Assembly: GCA_030837965.1 (NCBI GenBank)
Contig: JAUTXP010000058.1
Span: forward strand, 1-64,000
Direction: 5' to 3'
DNA length: 64,000 nt
DNA from: Acidimicrobiaceae bacterium
Lineage (GTDB): Bacteria > Actinomycetota > Acidimicrobiia > Acidimicrobiales > JAUTXP01
Each line of letters opens with the position of its first letter. Position 1 is the first letter of the stretch. A model generated the notes under the pieces. That model worked only from the letters and a program-made list of their open reading frames with translations. It made no database searches and was not told the origin of the DNA. Below are positions 37,557-45,834 of this stretch, piece by piece. The translations under genes and the position numbers were made by a program.

Positions 37557-39851
37557 TTAGCGGCGGATGGCCATGTCGATGGCGGCCCGGTCCGGGGTCA
37601 GGCCCGGGAACGAGCCGTGGAACTTGGCGTCGCCGAAGGAGAACACGCCGCCGTCGGCGCCCAGGACCCAATAGCCCCGCCCCGTGCTGGACGCCCGGAT
37701 CTGCACGCCCGGCGCGGTCGAGCACAGGCCCGTGCCCGGCACGCTGCCCAGGTACGGCGCCCCAGCGCCGAAGCTGAACACGCCGCCGTCGCCGCCCAAC
37801 AGCCAGTAGCCGCCGTTGGGCGAAGGGGCCATCGACACGACCGGAGCGGCCAGCCGCATCCCGCCCGTCGAGCCCGCGAACGTGGCGTTGCCGAAGCTGA
37901 AGATCCCGCCGTCCGCGGCCAGGAGCCAGTACCCGCCGCCGTCGGGCGTGGCCGCCATGGAGATGACGGGGGCGTTGAGACGCATGCCGCCGGTCGACCC
38001 GTGGAAGCGGGCGTTGCCGTAGGCGAAGATGCCGCCGTCGGACGCCAGCATCCAGTACCCGCCGCCGTCGGGCGTCGGCGTCAGCGAGATGACCGGAGCG
38101 ACAAGGGGCAGGCCCACCGTGTTGCCGAAGTACCGGGCGTTGCCGAAGGCGAACACACCCCCGTCGGCGCCGAGGATCCAGTACCCGTTGCCGTCCTTGG
38201 TCGGCGCCATGTTGAGCACGCGGGTGCGGATGTTGAGGCCCGGCAGGCTGCCGAAGAAGGGCGCGTCGAACGAGAACACGCCGCCGTCGCGGCCCAGGAA
38301 CCAGTAGCCCTTGGCCGATGCGTCGGACGGCGTCGGCGCCGGGTTCATGTCCTTGCGGCAGTAGCCGGGAGGCAGCGGCGGTCCGTCGCTCGGACTGGTG
38401 CCGAGGCGCCGGGCGTTCTTGCGCCACATGGGCCACTGGGGCGACGCGCCGGGCGCGGGCACCGAGTAGGCGCGGTAGGACGTGAACTTGTTGGGCGTGT
38501 CGAAGCCCGCGGTCACGACCTTCCACCCGTTCGGCCCGAAGTTGCCGAGCGCGGGCGTGGTCTCGTGGCTGAGGCCGACGTACATGGGCGCGCCGACGCG
38601 CGAGCCGGTCGGACCGTCGAGCACGAACATGCCCCAGCCCGTGCCGATGACGACTTCAGTCCGGCCGTCGCCGGTGACGTCGCCGACCATGGCCGATCCT
38701 TGGATCTCGGTCGAGACCTCGCCACTTTGGGCCGGGTCGACCACCCACAGGCGCGAGCCGTTGCCGCGCCATGCGTAGAGCTTGTGGTCCCTGCTGCCGC
38801 TGATGACCTCGGGCACGCCGTCGCCGGTCAGGTCGGCCAGAACGGGCGACGACCACGTGACCCCGCCCGTCGACTGCGGCCAGCCCGGCACCGCGGACCC
38901 GTCCTCCACATGCCAGGCGAAGACCTTGAAGCTGTCCGGGTTGTTGCCCCGCTGGCCCAGGTAGAAGTCGCCGGTGCCGTGCACGACTTCGAGCCTGCCG
39001 TCGCCGTCGATGTCGCCGATGGCGATGGACGAGTGCACGACCTCAGCGGGCTTGACCTCCCAGAGCTGGAAGAGCCCGCCGTTGCGGTAGTCGAGGGCCC
39101 GCACGATGCCGCCGGGCCAGTTCTCGCTGCCGCCCGCATGGCTGTCGCCGCCGATGAAGATCTCCATGCGGCCGTCGCCGTCCACGTCGTAGAGCGAGGG
39201 CGAGGACCAGATGGTGTCGTCGTTGAACAGGCGCGGCACCGTCTCCTGGCAGTCGCGGTTGAGCACATGCACGTAGGAGTCCCAGCCGCCGAAGACGATG
39301 TCCGGGAAGCCGTCGCCGTCCACGTCTCCAACCGCGGGAGTGGAGAACACGCCCTCGGGATAGCCGTCCGGCTTGGTCGTCATCCCCCAGATGCGCATGT
39401 TGTCGACGCCCGCCCACCGGCACTTCACCGAGCCGTCGGCCCGGAACACGACGAGCCCGCCGGGCTGGTCCTGCACGAGGGTTGAGCCCACGCCCTGGAT
39501 GATCTCGGGCCGCCCATCGCGGTCGAGGTCGGCCACGGTGGGCGACGACTCGATGGCGGTGGGCGAGTTGCCGCTGATGATGGCGGGCTGGGGCCAGCCG
39601 GGCAGCGAGTTGCCGGTGCCGTCCCTGAAGACCTTGACCCAGCCGTCCTCGTGGCCGACGACCACGTCGTCGATGCCGTTGCCGTCGATGTCGGCGATGG
39701 CGGGCGACGAGGCTCGGTCCCAACCGCCGACCTTGACCTCCCACGAAAGGGTGGGCGCGGCCGAGGCCGGGCCTGCGGTGGTGACGAGGAAGGGCAGGAT
39801 CGACGCGACGAGGGCCAATCCCATGAGCGCGGGGGTGCGACGCAACTGCAA
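37557..39851 (-). CDS. Secreted FG-GAP seven-repeat propeller protein with C-terminal GYW propeller
   Basis: A 764-residue exported protein with a signal peptide (MQLRRTPALMGLALVASILP). Seven calcium-binding FG-GAP/VCBS motifs follow, for example DIDGNGIDDVVVG, DVDGDGFPDIVFG and DVTGDGRTEVVIG, at about 45-65-residue spacing, consistent with an integrin-like seven-bladed propeller (residues 40-480). Six GYW units complete the C-terminus from about residue 515. The start is TTG 39851, supported by AAGGAG six bases upstream. A C11 tract abuts that ribosome-binding site. Likely an adhesin-like or scaffold protein; no catalytic motif was seen. Confidence 0.88.
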   Translation of the reverse strand: MQLRRTPALMGLALVASILPFLVTTAGPASAAPTLSWEVKVGGWDRASSPAIADIDGNGIDDVVVGHEDGWVKVFRDGTGNSLPGWPQPAIISGNSPTAIESSPTVADLDRDGRPEIIQGVGSTLVQDQPGGLVVFRADGSVKCRWAGVDNMRIWGMTTKPDGYPEGVFSTPAVGDVDGDGFPDIVFGGWDSYVHVLNRDCQETVPRLFNDDTIWSSPSLYDVDGDGRMEIFIGGDSHAGGSENWPGGIVRALDYRNGGLFQLWEVKPAEVVHSSIAIGDIDGDGRLEVVHGTGDFYLGQRGNNPDSFKVFAWHVEDGSAVPGWPQSTGGVTWSSPVLADLTGDGVPEVISGSRDHKLYAWRGNGSRLWVVDPAQSGEVSTEIQGSAMVGDVTGDGRTEVVIGTGWGMFVLDGPTGSRVGAPMYVGLSHETTPALGNFGPNGWKVVTAGFDTPNKFTSYRAYSVPAPGASPQWPMWRKNARRLGTSPSDGPPLPPGYCRKDMNPAPTPSDASAKGYWFLGRDGGVFSFDAPFFGSLPGLNIRTRVLNMAPTKDGNGYWILGADGGVFAFGNARYFGNTVGLPLVAPVISLTPTPDGGGYWMLASDGGIFAYGNARFHGSTGGMRLNAPVISMAATPDGGGYWLLAADGGIFSFGNATFAGSTGGMRLAAPVVSMAPSPNGGYWLLGGDGGVFSFGAGAPYLGSVPGTGLCSTAPGVQIRASSTGRGYWVLGADGGVFSFGDAKFHGSFPGLTPDRAAIDMAIRR
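37560..38309 (-). repeat. Six GYW repeats of the FG-GAP protein
   Basis: Six units beginning GYWFLGRDGGVFSF, GYWILGADGGVFAF, GYWMLASDGGIFAY, GYWLLAADGGIFSF, GYWLLGGDGGVFSF and GYWVLGADGGVFSF. They are more diverged from one another than in the SpoIID and amidase proteins. Confidence 0.9.
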
Positions 39852-39857
39852 CGAAGG

Positions 39858-39863
39858 CTCCTT
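39858..39863 (-). promoter_or_regulatory. Ribosome-binding site fixing a TTG start
   Basis: AAGGAG on the minus strand, six bases before the TTG at 39851. It decides the start of the FG-GAP gene and lies directly against the C11 tract. Confidence 0.75.
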
Positions 39864-39874
39864 GGGGGGGGGGG
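39864..39874 (-). repeat. C11 homopolymer tract upstream of secreted propeller gene
   Basis: Eleven consecutive G on the plus strand (C in the transcript of the minus gene), touching the AAGGAG site of the FG-GAP gene. Slippage here would change the spacing between promoter region and start. Confidence 0.85.
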
Positions 39875-39994
39875 TGCTGCGGTACTGGGGGGTTCATTCA
39901 GTATCGGCGCGATTGCCCCGAAACTGAGACGCGCCCCCCGCCGCAGGCCCTTCTTTACCGCTTCTTGGCAGTGTGAGTTCGGTATGTCGGACTG

Positions 39995-41476
39995 ATGCTG
40001 ACAAGAACGGTCCACGGCCTAATGTCGGGCGACTTGGACGCCGCCGACCGACCGCTCCCTGGACGCGTGGCCGCGGCCGCCGTCGCCCTCTTCGCCGCCC
40101 TGTGGGGCCTGGCCCTGCTCCGCCACCACACCCTGTTGGGCAGCTACGACCTGGGCTACTTCGACCAGGCCGGTTGGCTGCTGCGCCACGGCCGCACGCC
40201 GTTCGTCACCGTTCGCGGCATCCACCTGTTGGGTGACCACGGCAGCTTCGCCTTCTACCCCATGGCCTTTCTCGGTCGGGGCGTGGCCGGCCTCCTCGCG
40301 GTGCAGGCCGCGCTGTTGGCCGTGGGGGCGGTGCCGCTGTGGCTCATCGGCCGGCGCATGGCGGGCCTGTCCAAGCCCGCGTGCTGGGCCCTGCTGGGCG
40401 CCTATGCGTTGTACCCGGCCGTGTCGAACGTGGACCTGTTCGACTTCCACCCCGAGGCCCTGGTGGTGCCCGCGCTGTTGGGCGCGGTGTGGTTCGCCCT
40501 CGGCGTGCGCACGACCGACGGCACCGGCCGGACGTGGCCGTCGACCGTTGCCTACTTCATGTGCGTGGCCGCGGTGCTGGCCTGTCGGGAGGACGTGGCC
40601 GTCACCGTCGCGTGCCTGGGGCTGTTGGTGGCGGTCGAGGGCAGGCGCGTCCTGGGCCTGACCACCGTGGCGCTCGCCCTCGCCTGGATGGCCGTCGACC
40701 TGGCCGTCGTGCTCCCCCACTTCGCGGGCGGCTCGTACGTGCAGGGCAACCGCTTCGGTCAGTACGGCGCGACCCTGGGCTCGGCCGGCCGTTTCATGCT
40801 GGGCCACCCGCTGACGGTGGCGGGCGACTTCGCCATCAAGCCCAACGCCTACGTGCTGCTCGGGCTCCTGGCCCCCCTGCTGTTCCTCCCGCTGCTGGCG
40901 CCCAAGTACCTGCTTCCCGGCCTGCCCCTGCAACTGGCCTACCTGCTGACCAACGTGCCCGCGGCCCACAGCCTCACCGCGCAGTACACGGTCACCACCA
41001 TCCCGTTCGTCTTCGTCGCCTGCGCCTTCGGGCTGCGACGGGTCGAGCACCTGCGCCGGCTGTTGGTGGTGACCGCGGCCGTCGGCTTCGTCATCTTCGC
41101 CACCGCGTCGCCCAGGCACGAGCCTTGGCGCTGGGCCCAGCGCGACCGGGTGGACAGGGCCCGTCTGGCTGCGGCCGCCATGATCCCCTCCGACGCGCCC
41201 GTCTCGTCCACCATCCGCATGTGGCCGTTGCTCGCCGAGCGGGCCGACCTCTACAACTTCCCCATCCCCTACGAGCTGTACGACCCGCAGTCGCGCGACC
41301 CCAAGCCGCTGGCCGTTCGACAGGCCGAGGTCCGCTGGATCGTGCTGGACACGGCCGACCGGCAGCAGTGGACGGGCTTGGAGGCGGGCGCCCGCATCCG
41401 GCTGCTCGCACCCGACAACCCGCTGGGCTTCCACATGGTGTTCGACCGGGCCGGCATCGTCGTCTACAAGCGCTGA
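39995..41476 (+). CDS. DUF2079-family membrane protein
   Basis: A 493-residue polytopic protein of the DUF2079 family, related to GT-C enzymes. The conserved first-loop motif is YDLGYFDQAGW, and VDLFDFHPEALVVPALL is also typical. It has about 11 helices and a soluble C-terminal domain (residues about 395-493). The family is common near exopolysaccharide genes but uncharacterised. It is divergent from the FG-GAP gene across 143 bases and followed 26 bases later by a methyltransferase. Confidence 0.85.
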   Translation: MLTRTVHGLMSGDLDAADRPLPGRVAAAAVALFAALWGLALLRHHTLLGSYDLGYFDQAGWLLRHGRTPFVTVRGIHLLGDHGSFAFYPMAFLGRGVAGLLAVQAALLAVGAVPLWLIGRRMAGLSKPACWALLGAYALYPAVSNVDLFDFHPEALVVPALLGAVWFALGVRTTDGTGRTWPSTVAYFMCVAAVLACREDVAVTVACLGLLVAVEGRRVLGLTTVALALAWMAVDLAVVLPHFAGGSYVQGNRFGQYGATLGSAGRFMLGHPLTVAGDFAIKPNAYVLLGLLAPLLFLPLLAPKYLLPGLPLQLAYLLTNVPAAHSLTAQYTVTTIPFVFVACAFGLRRVEHLRRLLVVTAAVGFVIFATASPRHEPWRWAQRDRVDRARLAAAAMIPSDAPVSSTIRMWPLLAERADLYNFPIPYELYDPQSRDPKPLAVRQAEVRWIVLDTADRQQWTGLEAGARIRLLAPDNPLGFHMVFDRAGIVVYKR

Positions 41477-41502
41477 AGGCCTCGCCGGTAGGCTCGCACC
41501 CG

Positions 41503-42504
41503 ATGGCGCCCAAGGCTCTGCAACCGCTGCTCCCGCGCGTCCGGGCCGGGCTGCGGCGACTGGCCCGACGCCGGCCCGCAGCCCGCAGGCTCATGGTGGT
41601 GGCGGCCAAGGAGTTGGCCCGGGCCTTGGACGACGACGTCTACTCCAGCTCGTACTTCGGCGCGGGCCGCGACCCGCTCGACCGCATGGGCCTGTCCGGC
41701 TACGAGCGCTACGACAGGGACACGTCCAACGCCAACGCGGCCGCCTACATGGTGTGGAAGAACTTCGACGTGCGCACCACCCTCGACGTGGGCTGCGCGA
41801 CCGGCTTCGTGGTCGAGGGGTTGTCGGAGCTCGGGATGGACGCCACCGGCACCGACGTGAGCCAGTACGCCATCGAGCACCCGGCCCTGGGCGCGCAAGG
41901 CCGCCTGGTCTGGGGCGACCTCACCGACCGGCTCCCCTTCAAGACGGGCCAGTTCGACTTGGTCACCGCGCTCGAGACGTTGGAGCACCTGCCGCCCAAC
42001 GTGGTGCCCGCGGCCTTGGCCGAGCTGCGCAGGGTCACCCGCCGGTATCTCGTGTGCACCATCCCTTCGTTCGGCCCCAACGAGCACGGGCCCGGCGGCT
42101 GGTTCAACGTCAAGGTGCGAGGCGAGTTGCAGGCCGACTACGAGGCCAAGGGTCCCGAGTACGACGGCCCCGTGCCCTACGACGACCTGTTCCGCGACGA
42201 GCAGGGCGAGCCCATCGAAGGCCATCTCACCATCGCCTCGTTCCGATGGTGGACCCGGCAGTTCGAGGCCGCAGGCTTCGTGCGCTGCGGCGAGGTCGAG
42301 CGACGCATCCATCCCGACCTGGCCCGCTTCGGCCTCACGAAGTACTGGAACCTGTACGTGTTGCGCACGCCCGACGCGCCCGTGCCCGCGCCCGCGCTGC
42401 GATCGCCCGACGAGGTGGCCGACGTGGAGCGCCGCTTCTCACTCGACACGCGCCAACCCGACCCCGAGGACGTGCGCCGAGTGGAAGAGTCCCTCCCCTC
42501 CTGA
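41503..42504 (+). CDS. Class I SAM-dependent methyltransferase
   Basis: A 333-residue enzyme with SAM-binding motif TTLDVGCATGFVVEGL near residue 92, then GTDVSQYAIEHP and LVTALETLEHLPPN. The N-terminal 60 residues are basic and helical. A long C-terminal segment with SFRWWTRQFEAAGFVRCGEVE resembles methyltransferases of glycan loci. The ATG at 41503 follows the DUF2079 stop closely. The methyl acceptor is unknown, probably a surface sugar. The operon ends at the hairpin at 42518. Confidence 0.83.
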   Translation: MAPKALQPLLPRVRAGLRRLARRRPAARRLMVVAAKELARALDDDVYSSSYFGAGRDPLDRMGLSGYERYDRDTSNANAAAYMVWKNFDVRTTLDVGCATGFVVEGLSELGMDATGTDVSQYAIEHPALGAQGRLVWGDLTDRLPFKTGQFDLVTALETLEHLPPNVVPAALAELRRVTRRYLVCTIPSFGPNEHGPGGWFNVKVRGELQADYEAKGPEYDGPVPYDDLFRDEQGEPIEGHLTIASFRWWTRQFEAAGFVRCGEVERRIHPDLARFGLTKYWNLYVLRTPDAPVPAPALRSPDEVADVERRFSLDTRQPDPEDVRRVEESLPS

Positions 42505-42517
42505 CCCCCCCTTCCAT

Positions 42518-42548
42518 CTTTTCCACAGCACCTGCTGCTGTGGAAAAG
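42518..42548. terminator. Bidirectional hairpin between convergent genes
   Basis: CTTTTCCACAGCA (42518-42530) pairs perfectly with 42536-42548 around CCTGC. It separates the plus-strand methyltransferase from the minus-strand subtilase. The same arm sequence, preceded by the same CAT, forms the 37501 hairpin. Confidence 0.78.
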
Positions 42549-42563
42549 TTCGGGGGGCCGGCG

Positions 42564-44567
42564 TCAGCCGATGCCGACGACGGGGCGGTTGAGGGGCTTG
42601 CCGCCCATCGACCCGAAGTACCCGGCGTTGTAGGCGAAGATCCCGCCGTCGGACGCGACCAGCCAGTACCCGTCGCCCGACGGCGTCGGCTTCATGCCCA
42701 CGATGGGCTTGTTTAACGTGAGCCCGCCGGTGGAGCCGTGGAAGGTGGCGTCGCCGAAGGCGAAGATCCCGCCGTCGGTGGCAACCAGCCAGTAGCCCAG
42801 CCCGCTGGCCGTCGGGGCCATGCCCACGATGGGCCGGTTCAAAGGCTTGCCGCCCATCGACCCGTACAGCCCCGCGTCGCCGAACGCGTACACGGCCCCG
42901 TCGGACCCGACCAGCCAGTACCCGTTGCCGGATGCGGTGGCGGCCATGCCCACGATGGGCGCGGTCACGACCTTGGCCGCGGGCGAGCCCCACTGCTTGG
43001 CGTCGCCGAAGGGGAACACAGCGCCGTCTGCCGCGGCCATCCAGTACCCGAGCCCGCTGGGCGTGGCCGTCAGACCGACGATGGCGGCCTTGAGGCTGGT
43101 GGCCCCGAGCGATCCGTAGAAGCCCGCGTCGCCGTAGTTGAAGATGCCGCCGTCCCTGGCCACGAACCAGTAGCCCTGTCGGCGGGGCGTGGCCGCCATG
43201 GCGAAGATGGGCTGGTTCAGCTTGATGCCGCCGGTCGAGCCATAAAAGCCGCTCTCGCCGAAGGCGAAGATGCCGCCGTCGGTCGCCACCATCCAGTAGC
43301 CCGGCCCGTTAGTGACCAGGGCTCGCAAGATGTTGAGCCTGCCGAAGCGGACGTCGCCGCCTGCGCCGGAGTACGGGTCGCTCGACAACTGGATGCGCGA
43401 GGCCACGTCGAACCCGGAGATGCCCGGGATGAAGGCGAACACGAGCGCAGCGGCCGCGGCCACATGGGGCGTGGCCATCGACGTACCCGACATCTCGTCG
43501 TAACCGCCGCCGGGCACGGTCGAGACGATGCGATAGCCGGGGGCGGCGACGTCGACCCACGATCCCCGCTCCGAGAAGAACGCCGTCTTGTCGTCGGGCG
43601 TGCTGGCGGCCACGGCCAACACCTCGGGGTAGGCGGCCGGGTACTCGACCGGGTTGCCTTGTTGCGCCTCGTTGCCCGCGGCGGCCACCACCACCAGGCC
43701 GGCGCGGACCGCGGCCTTCACCGACTCGCGGATGGTCTTGGAGTCGAAGGGGCCGGCCAGCGACAGGTTCACGACCTTGGCGCCCATCTGCACCGCGGCG
43801 TCGACGGCCTTGGCGATGCTCGACAGCGTGCCCGTGCACTCGTCCACGGACGAGTCGTAGGACAGGGCCCTGATGGCCAGCACCCGCGTGTTCCAGCCGA
43901 TCCCCGCCACGGCCGTGCCGTCGTTGGTGACGGCGGCGATGGTGCCGGCCACGTGGGTGCCGTGCTCCCAGCAGTCGTCTTGGGCCGTGCCCGTGTAGTC
44001 GGGGCCGAACACGACCTTGCCCGCCAACTGCGGATGGGACCCGTCCACACCGCCGTCGATCACGGCCACGAGCACCGACGCGCTGCCGTGAGTCACGTCC
44101 CACGCGGCCTGGGCCTTGATCACCGAAGGGGCCCACTGGTTGACAGCCGTGCCGGGGCACAGCGCGACCAGACACGGGTCGTTGGGCTGCTCGGCCGCCG
44201 CGTAGCGCATGTTGGGCTCGGCCCACTCGACCCTGGGGTCGCGCTGCAACTGGGCCAGCACCGTCCCGAGCGACCGTCCGGTCCCAGGCCGCAGCACGGC
44301 CCTGCCCCGCGACAAGCCGTTCACCAGCCGGGCCCCGACGCCGTCGGCCACGGAGGCGGACGAGGCGCCTTCGCGCAGCTTGACGACGAAGCCGTCGTCG
44401 GCCCGTGCGCCCGCGGGGACGGCGGCCGACGCGGGCGCGGCGACGAGGGGGGCGAACGCGAGCGTCAGGGCGAAAGCGGCGGCAAAGACGACGGTGGCAG
44501 ACCCGAGAGCAACGGCGGCGGGCGGGCGCGCCGGGCGTCGGCCCAGCCCCACTCGCTCCGTCATCAC
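42564..44567 (-). CDS. Secreted subtilisin-like (S8) protease with C-terminal GYW propeller
   Basis: A 667-residue exported serine protease. Signal peptide or anchor at about 20-49. An I9-like pro-region (FVVKLREGASSASVADGVG ... VEWAEPNM) runs to about residue 125. The catalytic triad is Asp171 (VAVIDGGVDG), His202 (HGTHVAGT) and Ser363 (SGTSMATPH), with the oxyanion Asn in AAAGNEAQ. Six GYW repeats follow from about residue 423. It is convergent with the methyltransferase and separated by a hairpin. Target unknown; the shared repeat suggests it works at the same envelope site as the SpoIID and amidase proteins. Confidence 0.93.
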   Translation of the reverse strand: MMTERVGLGRRPARPPAAVALGSATVVFAAAFALTLAFAPLVAAPASAAVPAGARADDGFVVKLREGASSASVADGVGARLVNGLSRGRAVLRPGTGRSLGTVLAQLQRDPRVEWAEPNMRYAAAEQPNDPCLVALCPGTAVNQWAPSVIKAQAAWDVTHGSASVLVAVIDGGVDGSHPQLAGKVVFGPDYTGTAQDDCWEHGTHVAGTIAAVTNDGTAVAGIGWNTRVLAIRALSYDSSVDECTGTLSSIAKAVDAAVQMGAKVVNLSLAGPFDSKTIRESVKAAVRAGLVVVAAAGNEAQQGNPVEYPAAYPEVLAVAASTPDDKTAFFSERGSWVDVAAPGYRIVSTVPGGGYDEMSGTSMATPHVAAAAALVFAFIPGISGFDVASRIQLSSDPYSGAGGDVRFGRLNILRALVTNGPGYWMVATDGGIFAFGESGFYGSTGGIKLNQPIFAMAATPRRQGYWFVARDGGIFNYGDAGFYGSLGATSLKAAIVGLTATPSGLGYWMAAADGAVFPFGDAKQWGSPAAKVVTAPIVGMAATASGNGYWLVGSDGAVYAFGDAGLYGSMGGKPLNRPIVGMAPTASGLGYWLVATDGGIFAFGDATFHGSTGGLTLNKPIVGMKPTPSGDGYWLVASDGGIFAYNAGYFGSMGGKPLNRPVVGIG
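42567..43301 (-). repeat. Six GYW repeats of the subtilase
   Basis: Six units, for example GYWLVGSDGAVYAFGDAGLY and GYWLVATDGGIFAFGDATFH. The third is diverged (GYWMAAADGAVFPFGDAKQW) and the last is trimmed at its end. Confidence 0.9.
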
Positions 44568-44619
44568 CCTCCCGTTCCCATCCTGCGCACGCCGCCGCGC
44601 CGCGCCCGTTCAGCGTATT

Positions 44620-44636
44620 GCCGATCCCCTATCGGC
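44620..44636. terminator. Short hairpin at the end of a GT4 gene
   Basis: GCCGAT (44620-44625) pairs with ATCGGC (44631-44636) around CCCCT, overlapping the TAG of the minus-strand GT4 gene. The stem is short, so its role as a terminator is uncertain. Confidence 0.4.
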
Positions 44637-45834
44637 GCGCGCGCATGGCCGATGAGGATATGAAGCGGGCATATCGGTCCAGCAGGACGGGCCAGGCGAA
44701 CTCGGCCTCGGCGTAGGCCCGGCCTCGCGCCGCCAGTCCGGCCCGGAGCCGGGCCGCATCGGGCGCCTCGGTCAGCCGGTCGACGGCCGCCTCGAAGGCG
44801 GCGTAGGACCCGAACCACAGCCCGCCGCCTGAACGCGACACGTGCTCGCGCGTGGCCAGGCATCCGGCGTTGACCAAGGCGGGCGCCCCGGCCAGCCAGC
44901 CCTCGATCAGCACCAGCGAGAACGACTCGTAGGGCGACGGCTGGACCAGTGCAGTGGCCGCCGCATAGGCCCCCCACTTGACGTCCTCGTCCACCATCCC
45001 GGCCACCACGATGTCCGGGTGGTCGACGGGCCGGTCCACGACCTGGCCCACGAACACCAGTTTCAGCGGGCCGGGCCGTCGCGACTTGTAAGCGGCGAAG
45101 GCCCGGCCCAACAGCCCCGTTCCCTTGCTCTCGTCCACCCGCCCCACACACACCAAGAAGGGCTCGTCGGGCGACAGGCCGAGAGCGGCCCGGGCCGACG
45201 CGGCTCGGTCGGCCGGGTCGAACGAAGGCCGGTCCACCCCCAGTCCGAGCACCAGTTGGCGATGGTGGCCGACGCCGAACCTGCGGTTGGTCAGCTCCCG
45301 CTCGCCATGTGTGTAGAAGACCAAGGCCCCGGCCGACTCGAAGACCTCGCGCAACAACGGCAGCCCCAGCGCGGGCTCGTCGTGGGCCGCGGGGTGGAGC
45401 ACGGCCCGCTCCCTCACGAGCGGCACGCCGTGCACGATCGGGTAGTAGAGGTACGGCGAGAACGCCACCATGTCGGCCTGCGACGACGCGGCCGCCTTCA
45501 CCACGTCAGGGCACACCGGACCCTGCATCTCGATCCACTTGCGCTGGTCCTCGGCCGACGGCGTCGGGCCGAGCAGCACCGGCGTCGAGAAGCGGTCGAA
45601 GTCCGGGTGCCGACCCGCCCTCGACGCGAAGCGATGCACGCGCACGCCGTTCTCCACCGTCTCGCCGGGAGGGTCCACGTCGGCCCACGTGCGCGAGTCG
45701 CGGGCGCAGGTCGTGAGCACGGACACGTCCCAGCCCAGGTCCGACACGAGGCGCTCGGCCAGCATCCGTGCCGCGTTCTCGGCCCCGCCCACCACGGAAG
45801 GCCCGTACCGGGGGACCACGAAGTCGAGCCTCAC
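44629..45834 (-). CDS. GT4-family glycosyltransferase
   Basis: A 401-residue GT-B transferase. VRLDFVVPRYGPSVVGGAEN is the acceptor-domain start with its glycine loop. FLVCVGRVDESKGTGLL opens the donor domain, and PSPYESFSLVLIEGWLAGAP is the E-x7-E region. The GTG at 45834 overlaps the upstream GT4 stop by 4 nt (GTGA). It ends the gene run that begins at the Wzm gene and probably builds the exported polysaccharide. Confidence 0.88.
   Translation of the reverse strand: MRLDFVVPRYGPSVVGGAENAARMLAERLVSDLGWDVSVLTTCARDSRTWADVDPPGETVENGVRVHRFASRAGRHPDFDRFSTPVLLGPTPSAEDQRKWIEMQGPVCPDVVKAAASSQADMVAFSPYLYYPIVHGVPLVRERAVLHPAAHDEPALGLPLLREVFESAGALVFYTHGERELTNRRFGVGHHRQLVLGLGVDRPSFDPADRAASARAALGLSPDEPFLVCVGRVDESKGTGLLGRAFAAYKSRRPGPLKLVFVGQVVDRPVDHPDIVVAGMVDEDVKWGAYAAATALVQPSPYESFSLVLIEGWLAGAPALVNAGCLATREHVSRSGGGLWFGSYAAFEAAVDRLTEAPDAARLRAGLAARGRAYAEAEFAWPVLLDRYARFISSSAMRARR

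Noticed and set aside
33536-43301. Regular about 126-132-bp repeats as a CRISPR array or other DNA repeat locus
   Set aside because: They lie in frame within four coding sequences and encode the GYW protein units; no short repeats with unique spacers are present.
44620-44636. A strong terminator after the GT4 gene
   Set aside because: Kept only as a weak hairpin: the stem is 6 bp, has no U-tract and overlaps the stop codon.
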